Virus record (IMG/VR): IMGVR_UViG_3300011113_000491
Span: 59,466 to 123,465 of that record
From: a virus
Strand: one strand, 5' to 3'
Length of the DNA stretch: 64,000 nt
Under the pieces are notes generated by a model. It searched no databases. It was not told the DNA's origin and saw nothing but the letters and a program-made list of their open reading frames with translations. Position numbers and translations under genes: made by a program. Positions 56,615-64,000 of the stretch are shown piece by piece. The first letter of the stretch is position 1. Every line of letters starts with the position of its first letter.

Positions 56615-58084
56615 TTATAGTATACCACGATTCTTCATCTCTGCAACAACTTTTTCAAGTTCCTTTTGAGATTCAATCATTTTAACCTTAAACATTTTAC
56701 GGTCTTGATACATCTTATCCATCAGTTCAGGAAGAAATCCACGCCGTTCTTTTGTATAAGTCGTGCCGTTGGCGGCAACAGATACATTATGTTGCCGCAT
56801 CTCGTCAACATAATCTTTGCCCATTTGCGATCCGCTCAATAGATCATTTACTGCAATATTATTTCTGCCGCCGTGAGAAGTCTTTGTGTCGGGGGAAATG
56901 TTGTACTGCATGATAAGATGGGGATATAGGGAGTTCAAGTCAAATGAAACAATCCACTTGTGCATTCCAGTAATTGGATCCTTAACATAAGCACCAGCAT
57001 ACTGATCGTCTTTAGATGACTTACCCTTTGGTGGTATGGCAATCTTCTGTTTTGCAAGGTGATTGTAGATAATCACATCCCATGTTTTGACTTGAGAAAA
57101 TACATCCGTGAAGTTTACCCCTGCACTATATGCAAGTGCAAGGGCGAGTTCCAATAGTTTCAGCCTATCCTCAAGGCGTTCGACAAGGCGGACATCTTGG
57201 ATATTATATTCGATAAACTTCTGGAAATTCTTTGTATAAAATTCTTGAATGCTTTCATATTCCTTGTATGAGAGTTTGTTTTCTCCCAACTCAACATAGG
57301 CTATGTAGTCAAGGCGATATGATTCTCTGTTTACATATGTGAACTTTTGATAAAGTTCATAGTAATCTAGTGTAGAGATACCAACCAAATCATAAACAGT
57401 CTTTTCCCTACCACCCTTGTCTATAACATTCTTGTCTCTGATCATCCCCCAAGGAGAAAGTTCCTTGGTTTTGTTCTTTCCAAGAACCATGAGCATCCGA
57501 TTGTAAAGATAAGGAATGTCGAAGAACCTTACATTCCACCCAGTCAAAACATGAGGATAATCATTACTGAAATACTTGAGAAATGCTAGAAGCACTTCCT
57601 TCTCATCGTGATGACAGAATACAACCTCATCACCCTTTGCTTTGTATTCTCCACGACAAAACACATAAGGTTTTCCTCCACGACGAGTTATGGTGATTGC
57701 TAGGATTTCTTCGATTGGATTTTCAAATGATGGGAATCCACTGTCTGCTGTAGTCTCAATATCAAAATAGGCGATATCGACATCATTTACATTGTACTGT
57801 CCATCGTAGTTATCACGAATATACTGATACTCTGCACCAATCTCCCCGTGGATCTCAAATCCTTGGACTCCATCATACTTCTTGATAAAATCCCTCGCCT
57901 CTGTATTGGATTCAAACTTCATTTCTTTAAGAGGAACGCCGTCAATTGACTTCCAATCTCCGGCAGGCGCCTTGACATACAGAGAGGGTTCATATGCCAT
58001 TCTGAAATCATTCTTCAGACCATTGTTAACTTCACGGCACAGAACTTGTGTTCCGTATGAAAAGACATTCATATATTGTCGCAT
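56615..58084 (-). CDS. 43: DNA polymerase, family B, N-terminal part
   Basis: The 489-residue product has the 3'-5' exonuclease motifs (AYFDIETTADSG; VLTGWNVRFFDIPYLYNR; a C-terminal exonuclease Asp region) and polymerase motif A (SFDLNSLYPHLIMQYNISP). It ends in a helical tail (MIESQKELEKVVAEMKNRGIL). Motifs B and C are in the separate gene at 52478. The break lies between palm motifs A and B, so both chains are needed for activity. tRNA-Leu begins nine bases after the stop. Confidence 0.9.
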   Translation of the reverse strand: MRQYMNVFSYGTQVLCREVNNGLKNDFRMAYEPSLYVKAPAGDWKSIDGVPLKEMKFESNTEARDFIKKYDGVQGFEIHGEIGAEYQYIRDNYDGQYNVNDVDIAYFDIETTADSGFPSFENPIEEILAITITRRGGKPYVFCRGEYKAKGDEVVFCHHDEKEVLLAFLKYFSNDYPHVLTGWNVRFFDIPYLYNRMLMVLGKNKTKELSPWGMIRDKNVIDKGGREKTVYDLVGISTLDYYELYQKFTYVNRESYRLDYIAYVELGENKLSYKEYESIQEFYTKNFQKFIEYNIQDVRLVERLEDRLKLLELALALAYSAGVNFTDVFSQVKTWDVIIYNHLAKQKIAIPPKGKSSKDDQYAGAYVKDPITGMHKWIVSFDLNSLYPHLIMQYNISPDTKTSHGGRNNIAVNDLLSGSQMGKDYVDEMRQHNVSVAANGTTYTKERRGFLPELMDKMYQDRKMFKVKMIESQKELEKVVAEMKNRGIL

Positions 58085-58096
58085 GTCAGTAGTATA

Positions 58097-58180
58097 TCAG
58101 TTGTTTTTGATTGCGTCAATAACTCTATCTTTTAATAGAATTAAATTAAACCAAATTGCTATAATAGTAGATTTAATCAT
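58097..58180 (-). CDS. Possible membrane microprotein
   Basis: A 27-residue product beginning MIKSTIIAIWFNLILLKD. Its ATG overlaps the upstream TGA as ATGA. Only the overlap and hydrophobic pattern support it. Confidence 0.4.
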   Translation of the reverse strand: MIKSTIIAIWFNLILLKDRVIDAIKNN

Positions 58181-58572
58181 TGTGTCTCTCTTGGTGAATC
58201 CCACTCTATCTTCATATCGTTTCCAACATAAATTCTGCTTCTAGAATGTTCGGTCTTCTGATCCTTTTGTTGTGTGTATGCATAAAGTAGCACCATGTAG
58301 TTAATAACATCAACACAGGTGTCCTTAAATGATTCATCGGTCACATGCATTTTGCCAGACTGAATAAAGGAACTCAGACGACTCATCTTATCCGTGAGGC
58401 GCACCATGAATCCTTGTTCGGTCTTACAAATGCCCATTGCCTCGACCCTAGTAAAATTCGCAAATGGTTCTCTTCCTTCATTTCCGGCATAGTCTTTATT
58501 TTTAAGACTCATCAAATGTCGTGCATCTGCACATAGATCTTCGTGTATTTTAAGTAGTTCTTCTCTAGTCAT
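58177..58572 (-). CDS. DUF1599-type nucleotide-modification-associated protein
   Basis: The 131-residue product has SLKNKDYAGNEGREPFANFTRVEAMG, VRLTDKMSRLSSFI and SFKDTCVDVINYMVLLYAY, the ordered motifs of DUF1599 (Nmad1), a family related to all-alpha NTP pyrophosphatases. It may act on modified or non-canonical nucleotides. GGAGTAAAT precedes the ATG, two bases after the methyltransferase-like gene. Confidence 0.8.
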   Translation of the reverse strand: MTREELLKIHEDLCADARHLMSLKNKDYAGNEGREPFANFTRVEAMGICKTEQGFMVRLTDKMSRLSSFIQSGKMHVTDESFKDTCVDVINYMVLLYAYTQQKDQKTEHSRSRIYVGNDMKIEWDSPRETQ

Positions 58573-58574
58573 AT

Positions 58575-59858
58575 TTACTCCAGTACATCATCAAGTGTAG
58601 CATTTGCAAAAGGAATGTCAATTGATACATTTTTGTTTTTAGAGAAACACCAAATGTTTTCAATGAAGCAGGAAGATAGATGATTTTTTAGATCTTCCTT
58701 TTCCATCTTCTTTGGTCGCTGCTTGATACGCATACCGATTTGACCGCAGAAGTTTGCATTATACGAATTTACAAAATTATCAACGAGGAAATCACAGGTA
58801 CGATGACGAACTCTATTCACTGTTGGATCCATGATATTAATCATCATCATACCAGTTTCTGAAAGTGTGTCATATGCCAACTCCGTAACATTCTTGAAGA
58901 AGTGCTTTTCCCAATTATCGTATTCTGGGTATCTACTCCAAGACTGATTCTCTTCTTTCTCTCCGCCTTTGTTATACATCTCCGTAGAAAAGTATGGAGG
59001 AGAAGTGAAAACAAGATCCACTGTTCCCTTTTCTGGCCACCATGAAGTATCCTCAGCAGGAAGATTAGAAACATAAACTGTTTTTGTTCCAGTGCATGTA
59101 AATCCATTTTCAGTTTGTCTTACGACAGGATTGCTTCCTAACATTCTCTCATACTCCATACACTGCTCTAGATAAACTTTGAACGTATTTGGATTTGGAT
59201 CTACACCATAAAACACTTTTGCATTTGATGCATAGAATCCTGCAAGACGATCACCCCATCCCATACTAAAATCTAGTACAGTGTTTGCGTTTGCAAAGTC
59301 ATATAATGTTTTTGCTACATGTGGTTTAAATTGTGTTGCAACATATGCACCAAGACGGAACGATCCACGAATGTTTGTTTCATTAATCGTATTGGTTCCC
59401 ATTCTCCAAAATATCCAGTTCATCTTCTTAAGAAGTTCAAGATCATTCCATATCTCTAGTGGAGACTTGAACCCGTAAGAAGGACATGCCATTCTATTTG
59501 CCTGTTGAAAGTAATTACTAATGTCATTGTAATAATGACCGAACTCAATTACAAACTTACCATGCTTTGAATATGGATACTTGTAATCGTTGTATTTTTC
59601 AACTACAGTGCTTGGATCAGGAACAGTAATAAAATTACTGTAATGTTCATTGGCAAGAGAAAATAGTTTATCCTTTACATCTAGTAAAGAAATAGGACGA
59701 AAAGGAAAACTTGGTTTTGTGTCATTAATAAATTCTGCAAATCCGTCAATAATCTGTCTCTTATTGAAATTATCATTAAGAACCTCCCACTCGTCAATGT
59801 CTATCTCTGGGATACCGCGAGAGTTTACTGACTTTTCAAAAACTTCACGAATACTCAT
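58575..59858 (-). CDS. DNA methyltransferase-like protein (TSPPY)
   Basis: The 427-residue product has an AdoMet-binding region (VLDFSMGWGDRLAGFYAS, about residues 193-210; GVDPNPNT) and the catalytic motif FTSPPYFS near residue 290. A TSPPY motif marks amino-methyltransferases of adenine or cytosine. The N-terminal 180 residues are helical and unrecognised. It may protect or mark phage DNA. The start overlaps dut by four bases. Confidence 0.82.
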   Translation of the reverse strand: MSIREVFEKSVNSRGIPEIDIDEWEVLNDNFNKRQIIDGFAEFINDTKPSFPFRPISLLDVKDKLFSLANEHYSNFITVPDPSTVVEKYNDYKYPYSKHGKFVIEFGHYYNDISNYFQQANRMACPSYGFKSPLEIWNDLELLKKMNWIFWRMGTNTINETNIRGSFRLGAYVATQFKPHVAKTLYDFANANTVLDFSMGWGDRLAGFYASNAKVFYGVDPNPNTFKVYLEQCMEYERMLGSNPVVRQTENGFTCTGTKTVYVSNLPAEDTSWWPEKGTVDLVFTSPPYFSTEMYNKGGEKEENQSWSRYPEYDNWEKHFFKNVTELAYDTLSETGMMMINIMDPTVNRVRHRTCDFLVDNFVNSYNANFCGQIGMRIKQRPKKMEKEDLKNHLSSCFIENIWCFSKNKNVSIDIPFANATLDDVLE

Positions 59859-60364
59859 ACACCAGTGCTCCCAAATCCACCACGACGATTTCCCTTCTGT
59901 TGTGGATGAGTCTGGGTTTCTTCAATAGTGTATTCTAGACTCTTGACAAGTTCACCTTGAGCAATTCGATCATGGTGTGAGATTGCAATATCAACATCAT
60001 TCATGTTTTGAATCATGACATAAAGTTCATCTGTATAATCCGAGTCAATGATTCCTTCTGAATTAGTCAGACTGATCCCACGCTTTAGTGCATTTCCAGA
60101 ACGAGGATGGATTCTTACTGAATAACCCTTTGGAATGTCTAGGATAATACCAGTGGGAATAAGTGCTCTTCCGTTTGCAGGAACCACTACTGACTTCTTT
60201 CCTTCAATATTTACAAGTTCAAAATCAAAGATCTTATCCGAGATATGATTGTAAATAACATAGTCCTGTGGAACTATGTTGGCGTAAATATCAAAACAGG
60301 CGGCCTCTTGTGTTGCAAAGGATGGAATCTTTGCAGTTTCTTCTAGTTTATAAACTTTTAGCAT
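59855..60364 (-). CDS. dut: dUTPase
   Basis: The 169-residue product has ACFDIYAN (motif 1), HPRSGNALKRGISL (motif 2), EGIIDSDYTDELYVMI (motif 3), RIAQGELV (motif 4) and the Gly-rich C-terminal arm RRGGFGSTG (motif 5). It hydrolyses dUTP to dUMP, feeding ThyX and keeping uracil out of DNA. The family is trimeric. Confidence 0.95.
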   Translation of the reverse strand: MLKVYKLEETAKIPSFATQEAACFDIYANIVPQDYVIYNHISDKIFDFELVNIEGKKSVVVPANGRALIPTGIILDIPKGYSVRIHPRSGNALKRGISLTNSEGIIDSDYTDELYVMIQNMNDVDIAISHHDRIAQGELVKSLEYTIEETQTHPQQKGNRRGGFGSTGV

Positions 60365-60407
60365 GATTTAGATCTCCGCGAGTATTATAACACGGAAAGA
60401 TCTAAAG

Positions 60408-60617
60408 TCAATAATCCCCTACAGAAACTTCATCAAACACGGATGCATTTATCGTTATAAAAATTCTACCACTGTTTATTTGTTGTACTATTGCTTTATT
60501 TGGATCTTGCAGTAATTCACCAATATACAAAAAACGATCAGATTCTTTTAGATCATATACTAGAACATCTGAATTATTTGGATCGTTGATTTTTACAATA
60601 GTTAAAGCTCTTGCCAT
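60408..60617 (-). CDS. Small virion-type protein
   Basis: The 69-residue product is beta-rich (DVLVYDLKESDRFLYIGELL, GRIFITINASVFDEVSVGDY) and is not recognised. It lies directly downstream of the tail-appendage genes in the same direction and may be a small structural component. Confidence 0.6.
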   Translation of the reverse strand: MARALTIVKINDPNNSDVLVYDLKESDRFLYIGELLQDPNKAIVQQINSGRIFITINASVFDEVSVGDY

Positions 60618-60618
60618 G

Positions 60619-61518
60619 TTATATTCCTATTAAAATTTCTCTTTCAAGTGGTCTTCTAATTCTACATCCTATATAATCACAATATAAAACGCTAGCAGAT
60701 GCACGAACGTCTGTTAGTTTAGTTACTATTAAATTTAGTCCCATATAATCATTGTTCGCACTAGGATAATATGCGGTGTTTGATGCAGCGGTAGTAACTT
60801 CTGTATCAGTTACAGGAACTCCAAATGTTCTATTTCTTATCTTATATGTTATCGAAATAACACCAGAAGTGTTTCTTTCAACACAAAGATAAAGTCTATA
60901 TGCTAATCCAGTTTCCCCAACTTCATCTACAACGACACCTGTATCAATTCTTTCTCCCGAACCATCTTTGCGAATAACTAAATTCCATGTAGTATCTCCC
61001 GGTAACTGTGCAGAATCTGATTCAAATTCTAAATAAATTCCATCAGTTGGTTCTGTATTAGCATTTGAATTCATAAATCCAAATCTGTATGCACCACTAG
61101 TAGAGCTTAGTAAATCAGGAACAGCTTGAAGAACTATTCCGCATTCTGCTTCATACTTTGTTATCAATCCTTCTCCGGGTGTGGGTATACCCGGTAAAAC
61201 ATTCATACTTGTTCCAAGTGAAATATATCCACTGTTATTTGATGTAGATCCAGTGTTCATATTAACAACACCACTACCATCGTTTATACTACCAGTTTGA
61301 AATCCTAAATAAGCAGAAAATGCCGCAGAAGTAAAAGTAGCAGTTCCACCATTACCAGTTGTGCTTGCTAGTCCTCCACCAGAAACACTTAATGCATTTG
61401 TAGGAGCAGCAAGTTGAATAAAATCTGTAAAACAAATAAAATCCAATTGATTTGGATTGTCATTATTAACAGTTCCAATCAATACATTTTCATTTATACT
61501 TCGTATGCTGTATGCCAT
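60619..61518 (-). CDS. Tail appendage protein, paralog 1
   Basis: The 299-residue product begins MAYSIRSINENVLIG and ends CRIRRPLEREILIG. It is beta-rich with an LPGIPTPGEGLITKYEAEC segment and a C-terminal DYMGLNLIVTKL. The next gene upstream encodes a paralog with the same start and end. The ATG at 61518 is chosen to match the paralog. It is probably a receptor-binding or fibre-associated protein. Confidence 0.72.
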   Translation of the reverse strand: MAYSIRSINENVLIGTVNNDNPNQLDFICFTDFIQLAAPTNALSVSGGGLASTTGNGGTATFTSAAFSAYLGFQTGSINDGSGVVNMNTGSTSNNSGYISLGTSMNVLPGIPTPGEGLITKYEAECGIVLQAVPDLLSSTSGAYRFGFMNSNANTEPTDGIYLEFESDSAQLPGDTTWNLVIRKDGSGERIDTGVVVDEVGETGLAYRLYLCVERNTSGVISITYKIRNRTFGVPVTDTEVTTAASNTAYYPSANNDYMGLNLIVTKLTDVRASASVLYCDYIGCRIRRPLEREILIGI

Positions 61519-61519
61519 A

Positions 61520-62383
61520 TTATGCGAATAAAAGAATTTCTCTGGTGACTGGTCTTCTAATTCGACCAGCAATATAATCTACAAAAACTAATCTTGCAGT
61601 AGTTGAGGTCGTGGTTATTTTTGAGTTTGTAAAAACAACACCCATATAGTCTCCAGTTGCACTTGGGTATCTTGCTGTAGTGGTGGGTGCGGCAGTAGTC
61701 TCTTCGTTTGTGTTATCTGTAAGATTTTTAATCTTGTATGTGGTGAGGTAATTTCCAGAAGTATCCCTTTCTACACACAAATACATTCTATAAGTTTTTG
61801 ATGCTGTAACTGCTGTAGTGGTTGCGACTCTATCTTGGGTATTGTCTTTTCTAAAAACAATATTCCAATTAGTATCTGTTGTAGTACCATCACACAAAAA
61901 TTCAAAATATACACCATCCGCAGGAGCAGTATTTGTTGTACTACTCATAATTCCAAATCTATAAAAACCTCTATTTGTAGTAGGAGAATTTCCATGAATT
62001 GTGCTATCTGTTCTCACCAAGATTTCACATTCATACTTAGTTATTAATCCTGAATCTGGAGTTGGAATACCGGGAATAATAACAGCAGAAGTAGCCAATC
62101 CACCATAACCTGTAGAGTTGCTGGTTGATCCAGTTGAAACAGATACTACTCCCGAAGCAAATGTTATCCCAAATGCTTCAAAATGAGCGGCGGTATTGCT
62201 TGTATGTGCTCCACCGTTTCCAGAGGGTGCATAAAAAACTCCACCTTGAGAGGGAACTGCTGTCGTAGGTGCTGCGTTTTGATGAAAATCGGAAAAGAAA
62301 ATTGTATCCAATTGGTTTGGATTTTCTGACTGAGCGCAAGCTGGTAAGACATATTCGTTTATACTTTGAATACTATAAGCCAT
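61520..62383 (-). CDS. Tail appendage protein, paralog 2
   Basis: The 287-residue product begins MAYSIQSINEYVLPACAQ and ends AGRIRRPVTREILLF. Both ends and the IIPGIPTPDSGLITKYECE element match the downstream paralog, while the middle differs more. Tandem copies suggest diversification of a surface-exposed or host-binding protein. GGAGAAAAT precedes the ATG. Confidence 0.72.
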   Translation of the reverse strand: MAYSIQSINEYVLPACAQSENPNQLDTIFFSDFHQNAAPTTAVPSQGGVFYAPSGNGGAHTSNTAAHFEAFGITFASGVVSVSTGSTSNSTGYGGLATSAVIIPGIPTPDSGLITKYECEILVRTDSTIHGNSPTTNRGFYRFGIMSSTTNTAPADGVYFEFLCDGTTTDTNWNIVFRKDNTQDRVATTTAVTASKTYRMYLCVERDTSGNYLTTYKIKNLTDNTNEETTAAPTTTARYPSATGDYMGVVFTNSKITTTSTTARLVFVDYIAGRIRRPVTREILLFA

Positions 62384-62393
62384 ATTTTCTCCA

Positions 62394-64000
62394 TTATATC
62401 ACGAACCAATTAGAACCATCGCTTATTAAATCTACCGCCTGATATTGTCTAGTTAGATTATAACCAGATGTTATTCCATCAATAGATTGTGATGAAGTTG
62501 TGAATACTTTAACAACAGATGAGCTTGTATTTTTTACAGAGTATCTATTTGTATTTGATGCTGCTGTGGGTAAAGTCAAGGTTAATCCGGCAGTACAAAT
62601 ATAAACAAAATCAGTTCCAGCAGTAGAACCTGCACTTGTATTTGTTGAAATACTTGTGATGTATCTAGAAAGAGCGGAATAGGTTATATCCCCCGTCGCA
62701 CCATTAAATGTTCTTACACCCTGATTAGTTACCGTTACATTTCCTGTAGCACCAGATACAGATATACCTGTACCCGCAATAATAGAAGATACACCTTCTA
62801 CTGCTCCAGTCAATCCATTGAAAGAAGATACACCCTGAACTGCACCTGTGCTTCCATTGAAACTAGAAACATAATTATTGAATGATACTGCACCAGTACT
62901 ACCATTAAAACTAGAAACATAATTATTGAATGATACTGTACCTGTGCTTCCATTAAAACTACTTACTACATTTTTAGTAAGCGCAACTATACCAGAATCA
63001 TCTGGAAATGTAATTGTCTGATCTGATAATGCATTTAATCCGGGACCTTCAAGTGTTGTCCAATATTCATCTATTCCGTTATTTGAATATAATTTAAGAG
63101 ATGTATTTGTTGGCAAAAAGAAACCATCTGGATTTATGAATAACCCATTACTTACGATTGAGTCAGTATTCACAGATGAAGCATTTACAGTCGCAGCAGT
63201 TATACCAGAAGCGGTTATACCAGCACTAAAGGTTTGAAGAACGGTAAATGTTTGTGTTTCATCTGTAAATACTCCCTTTGTAATGGAACCAGTTTTACCA
63301 TTAAGAGAAGATACACCCACAACTGATCCAGTATTGCCATTGAAACTCAAGACACCAGTATTGGTAATAGTAACAGATCCAGTAGCACCAGAAACACTGA
63401 TACCAGATCCTGCAACAGCAGCAGATACTCCTTGGATTGCTCCTGTCTTGCCGTTAAAACTCAAGACACCAGTATTGGTAATAGTAACAGATCCAGTAGC
63501 ACCGGAAACGCTGATACCAGATCCTGCAACAGCTGCCGATACTCCTTGGATTGCTCCAGTATGTCCATTAAACGAAGAAACTAGAGGCAGAGCAGTAACT
63601 GATAAATTTTCCCATCCAGTAAGACCATCAACATAAGTCAATACTTGATAATTATGCGGAGATGTTATGATTACATCAGTAAGATCGTCAAGAGTTAAAG
63701 ATACGGAACCACCACCGCTTGATGTACTTCTAAAACTACCAGACTGAAGAATTAAAGCATCTGAACTATTTGATAAATTTGTTGCTCCACCTTTTACAAT
63801 CAAATATCCAGCAAAGATTGCATTTGTTCTGGTGTTTTCAATTTCTGTAAAATCTTCAAGATTTATATTTGCGGCAGCATCTGCAATGCTGGTATATTGT
63901 GCTCTACCATAATAAACTCCAAGCAAAGTAGGAGTATTTGGGTAATAGAAAAGTCTCTGAATGGTATATTTGCCGCCAGGAACTGTTGCTAAAACACCAG
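62394..64000 (-). CDS. Tail fibre protein, 5' end outside window
   Basis: The frame stays open to the window edge (GVLATVPGGKYTIQRLFYYP before the internal TTG at 63926), so the true start lies beyond 64000. The visible part has about 535 residues. It carries SFNG.TGAV-type repeats, including two 38-residue units in tandem and shorter VSSFNGSTGAVSFNNY copies, then a C-terminal domain ending QYQAVDLISDGSNWFVI. Such repeats build fibrous tail proteins. Confidence 0.82.
   Translation of the reverse strand, partial: GVLATVPGGKYTIQRLFYYPNTPTLLGVYYGRAQYTSIADAAANINLEDFTEIENTRTNAIFAGYLIVKGGATNLSNSSDALILQSGSFRSTSSGGGSVSLTLDDLTDVIITSPHNYQVLTYVDGLTGWENLSVTALPLVSSFNGHTGAIQGVSAAVAGSGISVSGATGSVTITNTGVLSFNGKTGAIQGVSAAVAGSGISVSGATGSVTITNTGVLSFNGNTGSVVGVSSLNGKTGSITKGVFTDETQTFTVLQTFSAGITASGITAATVNASSVNTDSIVSNGLFINPDGFFLPTNTSLKLYSNNGIDEYWTTLEGPGLNALSDQTITFPDDSGIVALTKNVVSSFNGSTGTVSFNNYVSSFNGSTGAVSFNNYVSSFNGSTGAVQGVSSFNGLTGAVEGVSSIIAGTGISVSGATGNVTVTNQGVRTFNGATGDITYSALSRYITSISTNTSAGSTAGTDFVYICTAGLTLTLPTAASNTNRYSVKNTSSSVVKVFTTSSQSIDGITSGYNLTRQYQAVDLISDGSNWFVI
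62852..62955 (-). repeat. Tandem 48-bp repeat in tail fibre gene
   Basis: Two to three units encoding VSSFNGSTG(A/T)VSFNNY follow in tandem, nearly identical in bases. Confidence 0.75.
63334..63561 (-). repeat. Tandem 114-bp repeat in tail fibre gene
   Basis: Two units (63334-63447 and 63448-63561) encode the same 38 residues with mostly third-position changes. Confidence 0.85.

Noticed and set aside
52478-58084. Split polymerase as a sequencing frameshift
   Set aside because: The halves are 3 kb apart with several genes and tRNAs between them, so a simple error cannot explain it.
63334-63561. CRISPR-like tandem repeats
   Set aside because: Units are directly adjacent, in frame, and encode fibre repeats; there are no spacers. 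No CRISPR array was seen anywhere in the window.

Overview
The window is part of the genome of a large tailed phage with T4-type biology, probably from a metagenome or an uncultured host. The evidence is a T4-style replication block (UvsX/RecA recombinase, DnaB-type helicase, DnaG-type primase, family B DNA polymerase), octamers matching the T4 late promoter TATAAATA, tRNA genes, and many proteins that begin with a short peptide resembling the T4 capsid-targeting sequence (MKTYQEFIAE in T4) and ending in the [I/L]-x-E processing signature of the T4 prohead protease. The host cannot be read off directly. Two adjacent proteins ending in PEP-CTERM-like tails point to a diderm host with an exosortase-type system, such as Planctomycetota or Verrucomicrobiota; this is inference.

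Layout. 1-7,140 (AT-rich, mostly minus strand): a nucleotide-metabolism and hypothetical cluster with GMP reductase, then a run of capsid-targeted cargo proteins, including a nucleotidyltransferase-lytic transglycosylase fusion. About 7,300-21,920: a GC-rich island of mostly unknown genes, containing a CobS-like AAA+ ATPase and a divergent CobT-like VWA/HExxH protein with a shared regulatory region full of repeated boxes. The left edge carries G-runs and 20-bp repeats and the right edge carries iteron-like repeats. A T4-type late promoter and a capsid-targeting-like protein inside the island argue that it belongs to this phage. 21,975-27,420: small accessory genes, including a HExxH protein and the PEP-CTERM-like pair. 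27,464-42,212 (plus strand): virion and late genes, many of them mosaic multi-domain proteins, ending in a holin-like protein and a lipoprotein. 42,215-60,364 (mostly minus strand): RuvC-like nuclease, B12-dependent class II ribonucleotide reductase, ThyX, primase, GDP-mannose dehydratase, helicase, UvsX, a DNA polymerase split into two genes about 3 kb apart, tRNA-Asn, tRNA-Gly and tRNA-Leu, oxygenase, methyltransferase and dUTPase. 60,408-64,000: tail-fibre or appendage proteins; the last gene runs off the window.

How it fits together. Nucleotide supply (GuaC, NrdJ, ThyX, Dut, DUF1599-type protein) feeds a T4-like replisome. A late regulon drives a battery of predicted internal head proteins. 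Several large virion proteins carry internal L-x-E sites at domain boundaries, so they may be polyproteins cut during head maturation and delivered with the DNA. At least nine start codons sit exactly 5-6 bases after a TATA[A/C]ATA-like octamer, and three more sit 6-7 bases after a -10-like hexamer in the GC-rich island. This predicts widespread leaderless messages. The internal-protein arsenal combined with leaderless late expression is the strongest candidate for a previously undescribed system here.
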